The notes: generated by a model from the sequence alone, not told the origin. DNA of 18,538 nucleotides from an uncultured Gammaproteobacteria bacterium (GCA_947258805.1 CAMYJV010000025.1:1049-19586); one strand, 5' to 3'. Shown: positions 9,301-16,875, numbered from the stretch's first letter. Numbers and translations are program-made.

Positions 9301-10418
9301 AGGTGGTCCCGGAGGAATGGGGAGGCGAAAACATCTTCATCAATGTTTCTGCCAAGACTGGCGATGGTGTGGATGCGCTGCTGGAAGCGATTCTGCTGCA
9401 GGCAGAGGTGCTTGACCTGAATGCCGTGGATGAGGGGCCGGCTTCAGGCGTCGTCATTGAGTCGAGCCTGGAGAAAGGTCGAGGTACTGTCGCCACGGTG
9501 CTGGTCACTCGTGGTCGGCTGGAACCGGGCCAGTTCATGCTGGCGGGCCAGGAATACGGGCGTGTCCGGCGGATGCTGGACGAGTCCGGTGCCGAGGTCG
9601 GGACCGCTGGCCCGTCGACGCCGGTGGCTGTCCTCGGGCTGTCCGGGACCCCGAGCGCCGGTGACAATGTCATCGTCCTGGATGATGAGCGCAAGGCTCG
9701 CGAGCTGGCCCAGTTGCGGCTGGCCAAGTCTCGCGATGTGAAGCTTGCCCAGCAGCAGGCGCAGAAAATGGGCGACGTGTTCAGCCAGATGGGTTCCGCC
9801 GAGGCGAAGAGCCTGCAGATCTTCGTGAAAGCCGATGTGCACGGTAGTGCCGAAGCGTTGCGCGATGCGCTGCAGAAGCTCAGTCATGAAGAAGTCGAGG
9901 TCAAGGTAATCAGCAGCGGAGTCGGCGGGATCACAGAGAACGACGTCAACCTTGCGGCAGCCTCGAACGCTTCCGTCATTGGTTTCAATGTACGCGCTGA
10001 TGCATCGGCACGCACGGCGATCAAAGAGACAGGCGTTGAGGTGCGGTACTACTCAATCATCTACGAGGCCATCGACGATGTGCGGGCCGCCATGACTGGG
10101 ATGCTGTCACCTGAGATTCGCGAGGAGATTGTCGGGCTTGCTGAAGTCCGCGAGGTCTTCAAGTCGCCGAAATTCGGTGACGTGGCGGGTTGCCTCGTGG
10201 TCGATGGGTTCGTGAAGCGCAACAATCCGATTCGCGTGCTGCGCGAGAACGTGGTCATCTACGAAGGTGAGCTGGAGTCACTGCGTCGCTTCAAGGACGA
10301 CGTGGCCGAGGTCCGGGCCGGCACGGAATGCGGCATCGCGGTGAAAAACTACGATGACGTGCGGGCGGGCGACCAGATCGAATGCTACGAACGGGTAGAG
10401 ATAGCCCGGACCGTTTAG
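6372..10418 (+). CDS. nusA-infB: NusA-IF2 fusion: transcription factor NusA joined in frame to translation initiation factor IF-2
   Basis: One uninterrupted 1348-codon frame contains two proteins that are normally separate neighbours. Residues 1 to about 500 are NusA: N-terminal RNAP-binding domain, S1 domain (about 135-200), KH1 and KH2 (GMRG near 258, GRGG near 322), and two acidic AR repeats (about 366-420 and 440-500). A short acidic linker leads to Met515, where a complete IF2 begins: IF2_N motif, Ala/Glu/Arg-rich helical linker (about 630-745), second IF2_N region, GTPase domain with GHVDHGKT (857-864), DTPGH (903-907) and NKID (957-960), then domains II-IV. IF2 places fMet-tRNA on the 30S subunit; NusA rides RNA polymerase in pausing, termination and antitermination. 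The GTG start overlaps rimP and is preceded by GGAG. The fusion could be real, or reflect a single-base error near 7880-7900, since both other frames meet TGA there. Confidence 0.9.
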   Translation: MNSKEILLVVEAVSNEKGVEKEIIFEAIEAALASATRRRYGEEDIDVRVAIDRETGEYDTFRRWQVFADESDELEFPERELRMIDAVDYNPDTQPGEFVEEPIESVEFGRIGAQTAKQVIVQKVREAERAKLVEEYEGRVGELLAGVVKRVDRNGVYLDLGGNAEGFVAREQMIPREPVRPQDRLKALLYEVRSEPRGPQLFLTRTSPEFLLSLFQIEVPEVGQGLIEILGAARDPGLRAKIAVKSNDRRIDPVGACVGMRGSRVQAVSNELAGERVDIILHDENPAQFVINAMSPADVVAIVMDEEAHSMDVAVEEEKLSQAIGRGGQNIRLASELSGWELNVMTEADADEKSESEAKELLAMFMKQLDVDEQVALILVQEGFSSIEEVAYVPAAELVEIDEFDAGIVDELRNRARDVLLTQAIASEEKIDEAEPAADLLELEGMTRETAFLLAAKGVVTREDLAEQSVDELLEIEGMEAERAGELIMKARAHWFEDEEQATGEARALSEAEAMSEVTVSQFAEVLKVPVDRLLSQLDEAGITVQGADDIISDDAKMELLTYLRRSHGRKEEAVAGAPRQITLKRRSQSELRLAGGQGRSRTVNVEVRRKRTYVKRDVLEEEARQQQEELDAKRRAEDEAVSQAEAEAQARVAAAEAAKQAEAQAEAQAEAEALAQAEAASRAADEARLREQTERERQAARERDERAKLEAARQREAKATRYGRKELHVAGDISTRRRKKRPRRRPSSVSVDTQHGFERPTEPVKRVVEIPDSVTVAELAQQMAVKGTEVIKQMMKMGVMATINQVIDQDTALLVVEEMGHEGMAVAETGLEEEVLQTVAATGDEKPRWPVVTIMGHVDHGKTSLLDYIRRTKVASGEAGGITQHIGAYHVETDRGAITFLDTPGHAAFTAMRARGAEVTDIVILVVAADDGAKPQTEEAIQHAKAAGVPIVVAVNKIDKSDADPERVRNELAALEVVPEEWGGENIFINVSAKTGDGVDALLEAILLQAEVLDLNAVDEGPASGVVIESSLEKGRGTVATVLVTRGRLEPGQFMLAGQEYGRVRRMLDESGAEVGTAGPSTPVAVLGLSGTPSAGDNVIVLDDERKARELAQLRLAKSRDVKLAQQQAQKMGDVFSQMGSAEAKSLQIFVKADVHGSAEALRDALQKLSHEEVEVKVISSGVGGITENDVNLAAASNASVIGFNVRADASARTAIKETGVEVRYYSIIYEAIDDVRAAMTGMLSPEIREEIVGLAEVREVFKSPKFGDVAGCLVVDGFVKRNNPIRVLRENVVIYEGELESLRRFKDDVAEVRAGTECGIAVKNYDDVRAGDQIECYERVEIARTV
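7902..7916 (+). promoter_or_regulatory. Internal ribosome-binding site and Met codon for separate IF2
   Basis: GAGG at 7902-7905 stands 8 nt before the ATG at 7914, which is codon 515 of the fused frame and exactly where an ordinary IF2 would begin ([16 protein letters not shown]). This looks like the ancestral infB start signal kept inside the fusion. If it works, the cell makes free IF2 of 834 residues as well as, or instead of, the joined protein. Confidence 0.6.
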
Positions 10419-10468
10419 TGGCAACGCCAGCAAGTCGATGACCGCAGCCCCCATCGGAGCGCCTCGCT

Positions 10469-10858
10469 GTGCCGCGTGAGTTTCCCCGCAGCCGTCGAGT
10501 CGAAGAACAGATCCACCGGATTCTGAGCGACGTCCTGCGGGCCGAGGCGCGCGACCCGGCCCTGCATCATGCCGTAGTGACGGAAGTTCGCGTTTCCAGG
10601 GACCTGAGCGTCGCCCGGGTCTATGTGACCTCGCTCGATGCAGAGGCCGACCGCCACGCGCTGCTGGACGCCTGTCAACGCGCCGCCGGCTTTCTGCGTA
10701 GTGCAGTGGCAGCCGGGATTTCTGTCCGGCAGGCGCCCGAACTCAGGTTCAAGATCGATGACACGGCGGAACGCGCGGCCCATATGGATTCGCTTATCGA
10801 CTCGGTGTTAACGAAAGATAATGTCGCCGCAGACCGCGAGCCCGACGATGGCGCGTGA
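10469..10858 (+). CDS. rbfA: 30S ribosome-binding factor RbfA
   Basis: RbfA is a small KH-type protein that binds immature 30S subunits near the 16S rRNA 5' helix and is needed for maturation and cold growth. The 129-residue product shows the family pattern: RRVEEQIHRILSDVLRAEARDP at the N terminus, the strand pair VTEVRVSRDLSVARVYVTSLD, and the C-terminal segment VRQAPELRFKIDDTAERAAHMDSL with the typical PEL-F-D spacing. The GTG start is supported by GGAG at 10456-10459 with a 9-nt spacer. It follows infB by 50 nt and its 3' end overlaps truB, as in the conserved operon order. Confidence 0.95.
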   Translation: MPREFPRSRRVEEQIHRILSDVLRAEARDPALHHAVVTEVRVSRDLSVARVYVTSLDAEADRHALLDACQRAAGFLRSAVAAGISVRQAPELRFKIDDTAERAAHMDSLIDSVLTKDNVAADREPDDGA

Positions 10859-11783
10859 TGGACGCAACGCGCGGCGGGCCGTCGACGGCCTGCTGTTGCT
10901 CGACAAACCCACCGGGATGACATCGAACGCAGCACTGCAGCAGGTCAAGCGGCTGTTTAATGCGCGGAAGGCCGGGCACACCGGCAGCCTCGATCCGTTG
11001 GCCAGCGGACTGTTGCCGGTCTGCCTGGGTCAGGCCACCAAGCTTTCGGCCTATCTGCTGGATGCGGAGAAGACCTACGTCGTGACTGCCCGGTTCGGCG
11101 CGCGCACCGACACTGCCGACGCCGACGGGACCGTGGTGGAGCAGAGCCAGGTCTCGGAGGTAGGCGAAGCGCAGCTCCGCAGTGCGATGGCAGGATTCAT
11201 CGGTGCGATCGAGCAAATCCCGCCAATGTACTCGGCCCTGAAACACGGTGGCCGGCGGCTGTATGAACTGGCGCGGGCGGGCGAGGAGGTCGAGCGGGCC
11301 CCGCGGCGCGTCGTGATTCATGAACTGGACATCGAACGGTTCGACCCGGTCTGTCCGGTGCTGCGGGTTCGCTGCAGCAAGGGCACCTATGTGCGGACGC
11401 TGGTGGAAGACCTCGCGCGCGCCTGCGGCACCGTTGGCCACGTTGCCGCTTTGCGGCGGACCCGGGTGGGGCCGTTTACCGAAGACCAGGTGGTCTCGCT
11501 GGAGGCCATCGCGGCCGCCAGGGAGGCTGGTCAGGCGTCGCTGGACGCGCTGCTGAGACCTATGGACGAGGCCATCGCCCACTGGCCGGCGGTGGAGCTC
11601 GGTGCCCATGAGGCCTTTTACCTGCGCCAGGGTCACGCGGTCACTGGCGCTGGCGGCGGCCTGACGGGGCGGGTGCGGCTGTATGGCGAGGGCCATGGCT
11701 TCCTCGGGGTCGGGGAGGCCCTGGGCGACGGCCGGGTGGCCCCGCGGCGTTTGCTCGTGAATGCCGGCGGAGGCGCTTCCTGA
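10848..11783 (+). CDS. truB: tRNA pseudouridine(55) synthase TruB
   Basis: TruB converts uridine 55 in the T loop of tRNAs to pseudouridine. The catalytic motif GHTGSLDPLASGLLP is present, with the nucleophile Asp at residue 49 when numbered from the ATG at 10848; the N-terminal LLLDKPTGMTSN motif and the later SKGTYVRTLVEDL motif are also typical. The C-terminal part resembles a short PUA-like tail. From 10848 the product has 311 residues, near the E. coli length. An in-frame ATG at 10821 would add nine residues without homology and overlap rbfA further, so I prefer 10848, which overlaps the rbfA stop by 11 nt. Neither start has a strong Shine-Dalgarno, suggesting coupling to rbfA. Confidence 0.94.
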   Translation: MARDGRNARRAVDGLLLLDKPTGMTSNAALQQVKRLFNARKAGHTGSLDPLASGLLPVCLGQATKLSAYLLDAEKTYVVTARFGARTDTADADGTVVEQSQVSEVGEAQLRSAMAGFIGAIEQIPPMYSALKHGGRRLYELARAGEEVERAPRRVVIHELDIERFDPVCPVLRVRCSKGTYVRTLVEDLARACGTVGHVAALRRTRVGPFTEDQVVSLEAIAAAREAGQASLDALLRPMDEAIAHWPAVELGAHEAFYLRQGHAVTGAGGGLTGRVRLYGEGHGFLGVGEALGDGRVAPRRLLVNAGGGAS

Positions 11784-11803
11784 CGCTGTTTTTCAGGGAT
11801 GGC

Positions 11804-11821
11804 CGCGGTTACAATACCGCG
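11804..11821 (+). promoter_or_regulatory. Possible rpsO promoter -10 element inside an inverted repeat
   Basis: TACAAT at 11810-11815 is a plausible -10 box about 50 nt before rpsO. It forms exactly the 6-nt spacer between CGCGGT and ACCGCG, a perfect 6-bp inverted repeat. No good -35 box lies 16-18 nt upstream. E. coli rpsO also has its own promoter in this gap, so a local promoter is expected, but this one is tentative. Confidence 0.4.
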
Positions 11822-11866
11822 CGATTTTAAAGGGTTTAAAAGTTCTAGCGAACAGGAGCTTCACGA

Positions 11867-12136
11867 ATGTCTCTTGAAGGCGCGCAAAAGCGCAAAATCA
11901 TCGAAGACTACGGTCTCGGCGAGGCCGACACGGGCTCGCCAGAAGTGCAGGTGGCATTGTTGTCTGCCCGCATCAGTGAATTGACCGAGCACTTCAGCAA
12001 GCACAAGAAAGATCATCACTCACGGCAGGGACTCCTGCGCATGGTCAACAATCGTCGCAAGCTGCTCGACTACTTAAAGAGCAAAGACAGCGAGCGTTAT
12101 CGCCAGCTGATCGAACGTCTCGGCCTGCGTCGTTAA
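11867..12136 (+). CDS. rpsO: 30S ribosomal protein S15
   Basis: S15 is a primary 16S rRNA-binding protein that organises the platform of the 30S subunit. The 89-residue product has the standard length and sequence signatures: [16 protein letters not shown], the [33 protein letters not shown] block, and the [12 protein letters not shown] end. The ATG is preceded by AGGAG at 11854-11858 with an 8-nt spacer, a strong site fitting a highly expressed gene. S15 represses its own translation through its leader in other bacteria; I cannot verify a leader fold here. It is followed by pnp after 91 nt. Confidence 0.98.
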   Translation: MSLEGAQKRKIIEDYGLGEADTGSPEVQVALLSARISELTEHFSKHKKDHHSRQGLLRMVNNRRKLLDYLKSKDSERYRQLIERLGLRR

Positions 12137-12227
12137 ACGAGGGCCGATCCTCTGATTTGTCTCCGCCCGAGCTCGCCGCTGACTGCGACGATCCAGGCGC
12201 CTTGCTATTTCCGACAGGACCATTCAA

Positions 12228-14318
12228 GTGAACGCTATCAAGAAATCTTTTCAATACGGTGATCAACAGGTCACCCTCGAGACGGGCGCGATTGCGCGGC
12301 AGGCTGACGGCGCCGTGCTGGTCAGCATGGCCGACACCGTGGTGCTGGTCACCGCCGTGGGCCGCAAGACAGCCGATCCTGGCCGCGACTTTTTTCCGCT
12401 GACGGTCAACTATCAGGAACGCACCTACGCCGCGGGTAAGATCCCGGGCGGATTCTTCAAGCGAGAGGGACGGCCCAGCGAGAAGGAGACGCTCACGTCC
12501 CGCCTGATCGACCGGCCGGTTCGCCCGCTGTTTCCCAAGGGCTTCAAGAACGAAGTCCAGGTGATTGCCACCGTAATATCCATTGATCCCAACATCGATC
12601 CGGACGTTCCCGCGCTGCTGGGCGCGTCGGCCGCGCTGGCTATTTCCGGCATGCCGTTTGCCGGCCCGATTGCGGCGGCGCGCGTCGGCTACGTCGACGG
12701 TCAGTATGTACTGAACCCCAGCAGGCAGGTGCTGGAGAACTCGCAGCTGAACCTGGTGGTTGCCGGCACGGCCAACGCGGTGCTGATGGTGGAATCAGAA
12801 GCCGATCAGCTGTCTGAGCAGGTCATGCTCGATGCGGTGGTCTATGGGCACGACCAGATGCAGAATGCGATCAGCGTCATCCAGGAACTGGCTGCAGAGG
12901 TCGGTAAACCAGCCTGGACATGGGAGCCTGCTCCGACGGACGAGGCCCTGGCTGCGGCAGTGGCGGCTGAAGCCGCACCTGCGTTCCAGGAGGCCTATAC
13001 GATCCGCGACAAACAGGAGCGCTATGCCCGGATCGGTGAGATCAAGGCAGCCGCGGTGGAGAAGCTGGCTGGCGGTGAGGCTGCGCAGTGGGATGCCGCC
13101 GGTGTGGCCGGTGAACTCGCCAAGCTTGAGAAGCACATCGTGCGCGACCGAGTCCTGAATGGCGAGCCGCGTATCGACGGCCGCGACACAAGCACGGTAA
13201 GGGCCATCAGCGTCGGCACGGGCCTGCTGCCGCGGACTCACGGGTCTGCCATGTTCACCCGGGGTGAAACCCAGGCCATCGTGGTCGCCACCCTGGGTAC
13301 GGAACGCGATTCGCAGATCATCGATGCGCTGGAAGGCGAGTTCCGTGACCGGTTCATGTTGCATTACAACTTCCCGCCTTATTGCGTCGGTGAAACGGGC
13401 TTCATGGGCTCGCCCAAGCGCCGGGAAATCGGTCATGGCCGCCTGGCGCGCCGCGGCATCGCAGCCGTGCTGCCCGATGCGGCATCATTCCCCTACGTGG
13501 TGCGGGTGGTATCCGAGGTTACCGAGTCTAACGGCTCGAGTTCGATGGCGAGTGTTTGCGGCACCAGCCTGGCGCTGATGGATGCCGGTGTGCCGATCAA
13601 GGCGGCCGTCGCCGGCGTGGCCATGGGTCTGGTCAAGGAAGGCGACCGCCACCAGGTATTGACGGACATCCTCGGCGATGAGGATCACCTTGGTGACATG
13701 GACTTCAAGGTGGCCGGTACCGACAACGGTGTCACGGCGCTGCAAATGGACATCAAGATCGACGGGATTACCCGTGACATCATGGCAGATGCCTTGAGTC
13801 AGGCGAAGGCCGCCCGTTTGCATATCCTCGGCGAAATGGCGAAGAACATCGACACGCCGCGTCAGGAGATGTCTGAATGGGCACCGACCATCATTTCGAT
13901 AAAAATCGATCCGGAGAAGATTCGCGATGTGATCGGCAAGGGTGGGGCAACGATCCGCGGGATTACCGAGGAAACGGGTGCGACTATCGATATCGATAAC
14001 GATGGCACCGTAAACATCGCCTCGGTAGACGGTGCAGCGGGCCGTGAAGCCAAGCGCCGCATCGAAATGATTACAGCCGATGTGGAAGTTGGCCGTATCT
14101 ACGAGGGCCGGGTCGCGCGCTTGATGGATTTCGGCGCTTTCGTGACCATCCTGCCGGGCAAAGATGGCCTGGTTCACATCTCACAGATATCCGAAGAGCG
14201 CGTCGAGCGAGTCAGCGACAAGCTGGCCGAGGGCGACATCATCAAGGTGAAGGTGCTCGAGGTAGACCGCCAGGGCCGGGTCCGACTGAGCATGCGCGAC
14301 CTGGACGACGCCGCGTGA
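12228..14318 (+). CDS. pnp: Polyribonucleotide nucleotidyltransferase (PNPase)
   Basis: PNPase degrades RNA 3' to 5' by phosphorolysis and is a core part of the RNA degradosome. The 696-residue protein has the full domain order: first RNase PH core (from the N terminus, with [28 protein letters not shown]), helical linker, second RNase PH core with [10 protein letters not shown] at about 489-498 carrying the catalytic Asp residues, KH domain near 560-615 ([17 protein letters not shown]), and S1 domain from about 621 ([27 protein letters not shown]). The start is a GTG with AGGAC upstream; no nearby ATG fits. In E. coli the rpsO-pnp gap holds an RNase III site used for autocontrol; the 91-nt gap here shows only a weak 4-bp GAGG/CCTC hairpin at 12139-12152. 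Confidence 0.98.
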   Translation: MNAIKKSFQYGDQQVTLETGAIARQADGAVLVSMADTVVLVTAVGRKTADPGRDFFPLTVNYQERTYAAGKIPGGFFKREGRPSEKETLTSRLIDRPVRPLFPKGFKNEVQVIATVISIDPNIDPDVPALLGASAALAISGMPFAGPIAAARVGYVDGQYVLNPSRQVLENSQLNLVVAGTANAVLMVESEADQLSEQVMLDAVVYGHDQMQNAISVIQELAAEVGKPAWTWEPAPTDEALAAAVAAEAAPAFQEAYTIRDKQERYARIGEIKAAAVEKLAGGEAAQWDAAGVAGELAKLEKHIVRDRVLNGEPRIDGRDTSTVRAISVGTGLLPRTHGSAMFTRGETQAIVVATLGTERDSQIIDALEGEFRDRFMLHYNFPPYCVGETGFMGSPKRREIGHGRLARRGIAAVLPDAASFPYVVRVVSEVTESNGSSSMASVCGTSLALMDAGVPIKAAVAGVAMGLVKEGDRHQVLTDILGDEDHLGDMDFKVAGTDNGVTALQMDIKIDGITRDIMADALSQAKAARLHILGEMAKNIDTPRQEMSEWAPTIISIKIDPEKIRDVIGKGGATIRGITEETGATIDIDNDGTVNIASVDGAAGREAKRRIEMITADVEVGRIYEGRVARLMDFGAFVTILPGKDGLVHISQISEERVERVSDKLAEGDIIKVKVLEVDRQGRVRLSMRDLDDAA

Positions 14319-14333
14319 GCTAGCAAGGCAAAA

Positions 14334-14361
14334 ACGCCCCCCGCCATCGGGCGGGGGGCGT
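14334..14361. terminator. Shared terminator between pnp and the convergent phaR-like gene
   Basis: A perfect 12-bp GC-rich stem (ACGCCCCCCGCC / GGCGGGGGGCGT) encloses the 4-nt loop ATCG. On the plus strand it is followed by the weak tail GAATCTTT; on the minus strand it is followed by TTTTTGCC. It lies between the two convergent stops, so it can serve both, and is better built for the minus-strand gene. Confidence 0.85.
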
Positions 14362-14372
14362 GAATCTTTCGA

Positions 14373-14723
14373 CTACTGTCGGTTTCCCAGCAACGGGCTT
14401 TGTTCGCGCGGCGCGTGGAGCGCCTCACGAAAGGCCGTATTCAGCCGTGTCACCAGCGCCGGATCATCGTTGCCAGCCTGCAGGCGAACCAACTCACACA
14501 ACAGCTCCGGTTTGAAGATCGCGTGGCCGCCGCGCTGGGCATCGCCAATAATCTGCAGCAGCACCGGGGTGGTGATGTCATCGCCACTGGCACGATCCGT
14601 GACACGGATCTCGTGGCCTTCGAGGATCAGCCGACGCAGATCCTCTAGATTGACGTATCGGCTCTCGGTCGTGTCGTACAGTCGCCGATTGACGTATTTG
14701 CGAATGATTCTGGTTTGGCCCAT
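14373..14723 (-). CDS. phaR: PhaR-type polyhydroxyalkanoate synthesis regulator, short form
   Basis: The 116-residue product begins with the PHB/PHA-accumulation regulator DNA-binding domain, residues about 5-58: RKYVNRRLYDTTESRYVNLEDL, then the VTDRASGDDITTPVLLQII block. PhaR proteins repress phasin and PHA genes and bind PHA granules. Family members I know are often 140-200 residues with a longer C-terminal part; only about 55 residues follow the domain here, so granule-binding regions may be reduced. The ATG is preceded by GAGGA at 14731-14735 (minus strand) with a suitable spacer. No PHA synthase or phasin gene lies in the window, so the target genes are elsewhere, and the symbol is given on domain identity only. 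The gene lies convergent to pnp. Confidence 0.8.
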   Translation of the reverse strand: MGQTRIIRKYVNRRLYDTTESRYVNLEDLRRLILEGHEIRVTDRASGDDITTPVLLQIIGDAQRGGHAIFKPELLCELVRLQAGNDDPALVTRLNTAFREALHAPREQSPLLGNRQ

Positions 14724-14752
14724 GGCGTCATCCTCAATCCTTAAGTCTGACC

Positions 14753-14768
14753 GCTGCGATATAGCAGC
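14753..14768. promoter_or_regulatory. Candidate operator: GCTGC-N6-GCAGC upstream of the phaR-like gene
   Basis: A perfect 5-bp inverted repeat GCTGC/GCAGC with spacer GATATA lies 30 nt before the phaR-like start. On the minus strand it reads through TGC-TATATC, which could be an extended -10 element. CTGC/GCAG half-sites with shorter spacers have been described for PhaR of Paracoccus and Rhodobacter from my memory of the literature, so autorepression is an attractive but untested inference. Confidence 0.4.
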
Positions 14769-14906
14769 CTATTTGAGTTATAGACCCAATCAAAACAGAC
14801 TAGTTCGACGCGATGAAGCAATCAATGCTTCAGACGATTCTTCAGCTGGGCTACACAGATAAAACATACAAAACAATAACTTACAGTTTATATTTAAAAT
14901 ATTATG
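14769..14906. other. AT-rich gap between gluQ and the phaR-like gene
   Basis: This gap holds no gene that I can support. It is clearly more A/T-rich than the rest of the window, mostly A and T from 14860 to 14906. It contains a perfect 7-bp inverted repeat at 14814-14832 and, on the minus strand, a TATAAC that could be a -10 box near 14777. The likely content is the phaR-like promoter region; I see no intrinsic terminator for gluQ. Confidence 0.5.
14814..14832. repeat. 7-bp inverted repeat TGAAGCA / TGCTTCA
   Basis: TGAAGCA (14814-14820) and TGCTTCA (14826-14832) are perfect inverted copies around ATCAA. There is no T tract on either side, so it is not a good terminator; it may be a protein-binding site or an mRNA stem-loop downstream of gluQ. 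Confidence 0.5.
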
Positions 14907-15914
14907 TTAATCCTTGATGGGGGGCATATTGCCGGTTTCCGGACCCGCACGTGCCGGATCCCAGTGTTTGGCAGCCCAACGCCAGATGGTTTCGGGCGTT
15001 TCCTGCGCCAGCTCGTCGGGAGGGGCCTGACCGAGGCAGGCCAGTGCCTGGCAGAGATTTTCACCGGCTGCGTCGGCATCCAGCGGTCGGGCACCGGTTT
15101 GTTTACTCAGTTTCTGCCCGGCGGCGTTGCGCACTATCGGGATATGAAGATACGCGGGCTCAGTGAGCCCGAGTAGCCGCTGTAACCAGATCTGGGCGGG
15201 CGTCATGGCCAGCAGGTCGGTGCCTCTCACTACCTCTGAAATGCCCTGGGCGTGATCGTCAAGCGTCGTCGCAAGGACATAGGCAATCAGGCCGTCCCGC
15301 CGCCGGATAATGAAATCGCCGAGGTCTCGATCGAGGCGGCAGCATTGCTCGCCCTGCAGGCGATCCTTAAAGCTGATAAGGCAGGGTGCTGCAGCGGCCC
15401 TGATGGCAGCATCGCGCAGGTCGACCTCGCCCGGCGGCTTGTGGCGGCAGGAGCCGGGGTAGACAGGGCCGGCTGGACCCAAGCTGGCCACCGCCCGGAT
15501 CTGCCTGCGGCTGCAGTCGCACGGGAAGGCCAGGCCGCCGTCCAGCAGCGTGCGGACGGCACTGGCATGGGCGGCGTTGCGCTGGCTTTGCCAGCGGACA
15601 GCGCCGGTCCAGCAGAAGCCGTGAGTTTCCAGGCAGCGCAGGATTTCGTCGGCGGCGCCGCGCGCCTCCCTGGGCGGATCAATATCTTCGATTCGCAATA
15701 ACCACTGGCCGTCCGAGGCGAGGGCCTGCAGGTAGCTGGCCGTTGCGGCTACCAGGGAGCCGAGGTGCAGGGGCCCGGTCGGTGAGGGCGCAAAACGGCC
15801 CCGATACGCGAGCGGCGCGGGGTCGTGGCCCTTAGCGGTACTGATCGTCCCGATCGCGATACTGGCGTTCGGCGAGTTCCCGGCGCTCCTGGGCCTCGAC
15901 AGACAGGGTGGCAA
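14907..15914 (-). CDS. gluQ: Glutamyl-Q tRNA(Asp) synthetase
   Basis: GluQ is a truncated glutamyl-tRNA synthetase that attaches glutamate to queuosine at position 34 of tRNA-Asp. The catalytic core is seen from GRFAPSPTGPLHLGSL (HIGH-type motif) to GQKLSKQTGA (KMSKS-type motif), with LLRIEDIDPPRE between. The C-x-C, Tyr, Cys zinc ligands (PCDC and VYPGSC) match the family; the tRNA anticodon-binding domain is absent, as expected. The start is uncertain: homology begins at about 15803, yet no ATG, GTG or TTG lies between there and TTG 15914. I chose TTG 15914, which has GAGG 9 nt before it; TTG 15929 is an alternative. Either start overlaps the 3' end of dksA by more than 80 nt. dksA-gluQ adjacency is also seen in E. 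coli. Confidence 0.88.
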   Translation of the reverse strand: MPPCLSRPRSAGNSPNASIAIGTISTAKGHDPAPLAYRGRFAPSPTGPLHLGSLVAATASYLQALASDGQWLLRIEDIDPPREARGAADEILRCLETHGFCWTGAVRWQSQRNAAHASAVRTLLDGGLAFPCDCSRRQIRAVASLGPAGPVYPGSCRHKPPGEVDLRDAAIRAAAAPCLISFKDRLQGEQCCRLDRDLGDFIIRRRDGLIAYVLATTLDDHAQGISEVVRGTDLLAMTPAQIWLQRLLGLTEPAYLHIPIVRNAAGQKLSKQTGARPLDADAAGENLCQALACLGQAPPDELAQETPETIWRWAAKHWDPARAGPETGNMPPIKD

Positions 15915-16812
15915 CCGGGCGAGCCTCAAGGCGCTTCAGCCCAATTTCTTCGCCCGTTTCCTCGCAGTACCCGTAACTGCCGTCGTCAATGCGCTGCAGC
16001 GCCTGCTCAATCTTCTTGAGCAGCTTGCGTTCGCGGTCGCGCGTTCGCAGTTCCAGCCCGAATTCTGATTCCTGCGTGGCGCGGTCGTTCGGGTCCGGGA
16101 AGTTGCTGGCCTCGTCTTGCATGTGATGGACCGTGCGATCCACTTCCTGCATCAAGTCCTGCTTCCAGGCTCCCAGGATCTCCCGGAAATGTTCGAGTTG
16201 GGCTTCATTCATGTAGTCCTCACCAATTTCTTCGTGGTAAGGAGTGATGCCGTGAATCAGCGCATTGGGATCAAAAGGTCTGCGCCGCCTGGATACGGCC
16301 TTTGCCTTGCGCTTTGTTGGCGTCTTCGCCTTCGCTTTGGTCGCAACCACCATTTTTGCAGCGGGCTTCTTTGCTGCCGGCTTGGCGGCTGGCTTTTTGG
16401 CCTTCGCCTTCGCCTTCGCCTTGGCTTTGGCCTTTGGCTTTGGCTTTGCAGCGGCTTTCTTCGCTTTCCCCTTCGGCTTGGCGGCCGATTTCCTGGCCGT
16501 CACTTTCTTCTTGGCAAGCTTTTTCTTAGTCGTCTTCCTGGTCGAGGCCTTGCGGGCGGCGGTTTTCTTGGTCGACGGCTTCTTGCCGGAAGACTTCTTG
16601 CGCGTCTTCTTAGTCGAAGTCTTCTTCGAAACGGATTTCTTGCTCACGGCCTTCTTCTTGCGTCCTTTGCTTGCGGCCTTTTTGGCCGATGCTTTCCGTG
16701 CTGCCGCACCACGCTTGGTGCTGGCCTTTTTCTTGCCCGCGCGCTTTTTGCCCGCCGAGCCCTTGCTCTTTGCGGTGACTTTCTTGCGAGAAGTTGCCCT
16801 CTTGCCAGCCAT
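15832..16812 (-). CDS. dksA: DksA-family RNA polymerase-binding regulator with histone-H1-like N-terminal tail
   Basis: DksA enters the RNA polymerase secondary channel and, with ppGpp, resets transcription of stable RNA and amino-acid genes. Residues about 190-326 are a full DksA: YMNEAQLEHFREILGAWK, a coiled coil whose tip keeps Asp240, Asp243 and Ala245 (E. coli Asp71, Asp74, Ala76), and a globular end. The zinc-finger positions read Cys283, Thr286, Ser304, Ala307, with exactly the E. coli spacing but three cysteines replaced; this C-T-S-A pattern is that of zinc-independent Pseudomonas DksA2. Residues 1 to about 178 are almost wholly Lys, Ala, Ser, Thr, Arg and Pro, like a bacterial H1/AlgP tail. 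E. coli DksA has 151 residues; this has 326. Long-tailed DksA proteins occur in xanthomonads to my recollection. It has its own promoter in the queF gap. Confidence 0.92.
   Translation of the reverse strand: MAGKRATSRKKVTAKSKGSAGKKRAGKKKASTKRGAAARKASAKKAASKGRKKKAVSKKSVSKKTSTKKTRKKSSGKKPSTKKTAARKASTRKTTKKKLAKKKVTARKSAAKPKGKAKKAAAKPKPKAKAKAKAKAKAKKPAAKPAAKKPAAKMVVATKAKAKTPTKRKAKAVSRRRRPFDPNALIHGITPYHEEIGEDYMNEAQLEHFREILGAWKQDLMQEVDRTVHHMQDEASNFPDPNDRATQESEFGLELRTRDRERKLLKKIEQALQRIDDGSYGYCEETGEEIGLKRLEARPVATLSVEAQERRELAERQYRDRDDQYR
16399..16449. repeat. Degenerate hexanucleotide repeat encoding Lys-Ala units of the DksA tail
   Basis: On the plus strand this is a run of near-identical 6-nt units, GCCTTC changing to GGCTTT, which encode alternating Lys-Ala on the minus strand (about residues 122-140 of the DksA homologue). 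Such repeats change in unit number by slippage, so the tail length may vary between strains while staying in frame. Confidence 0.7.
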
Positions 16813-16846
16813 TCAAACGCCCCGTGGGTTTGCCGAAACCGGCCGG

Positions 16847-16875
16847 ATTATACAGAGGCCGTGGCTGGATGAAAG
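16847..16875 (-). promoter_or_regulatory. Promoter of the dksA homologue
   Basis: On the minus strand a perfect TATAAT (16852 to 16847) lies about 34 nt before the start codon. A weak -35 box CTTTCA (16875 to 16870) is spaced by 17 nt. The segment after the -10 is GC-rich (CCGGCCGG), a discriminator of the kind that ppGpp and DksA act on, so self-regulation is possible. Confidence 0.65.

Noticed and set aside
10821..10847. Upstream ATG as the truB start
   Set aside because: It adds nine residues with no family match and lies further inside rbfA; 10848 is more fitting, though this is not proven.
12139..12152. GAGG/CCTC hairpin between rpsO and pnp as a terminator or RNase III site
   Set aside because: The stem has only 4 bp and there is no T tract; it is too weak to annotate.
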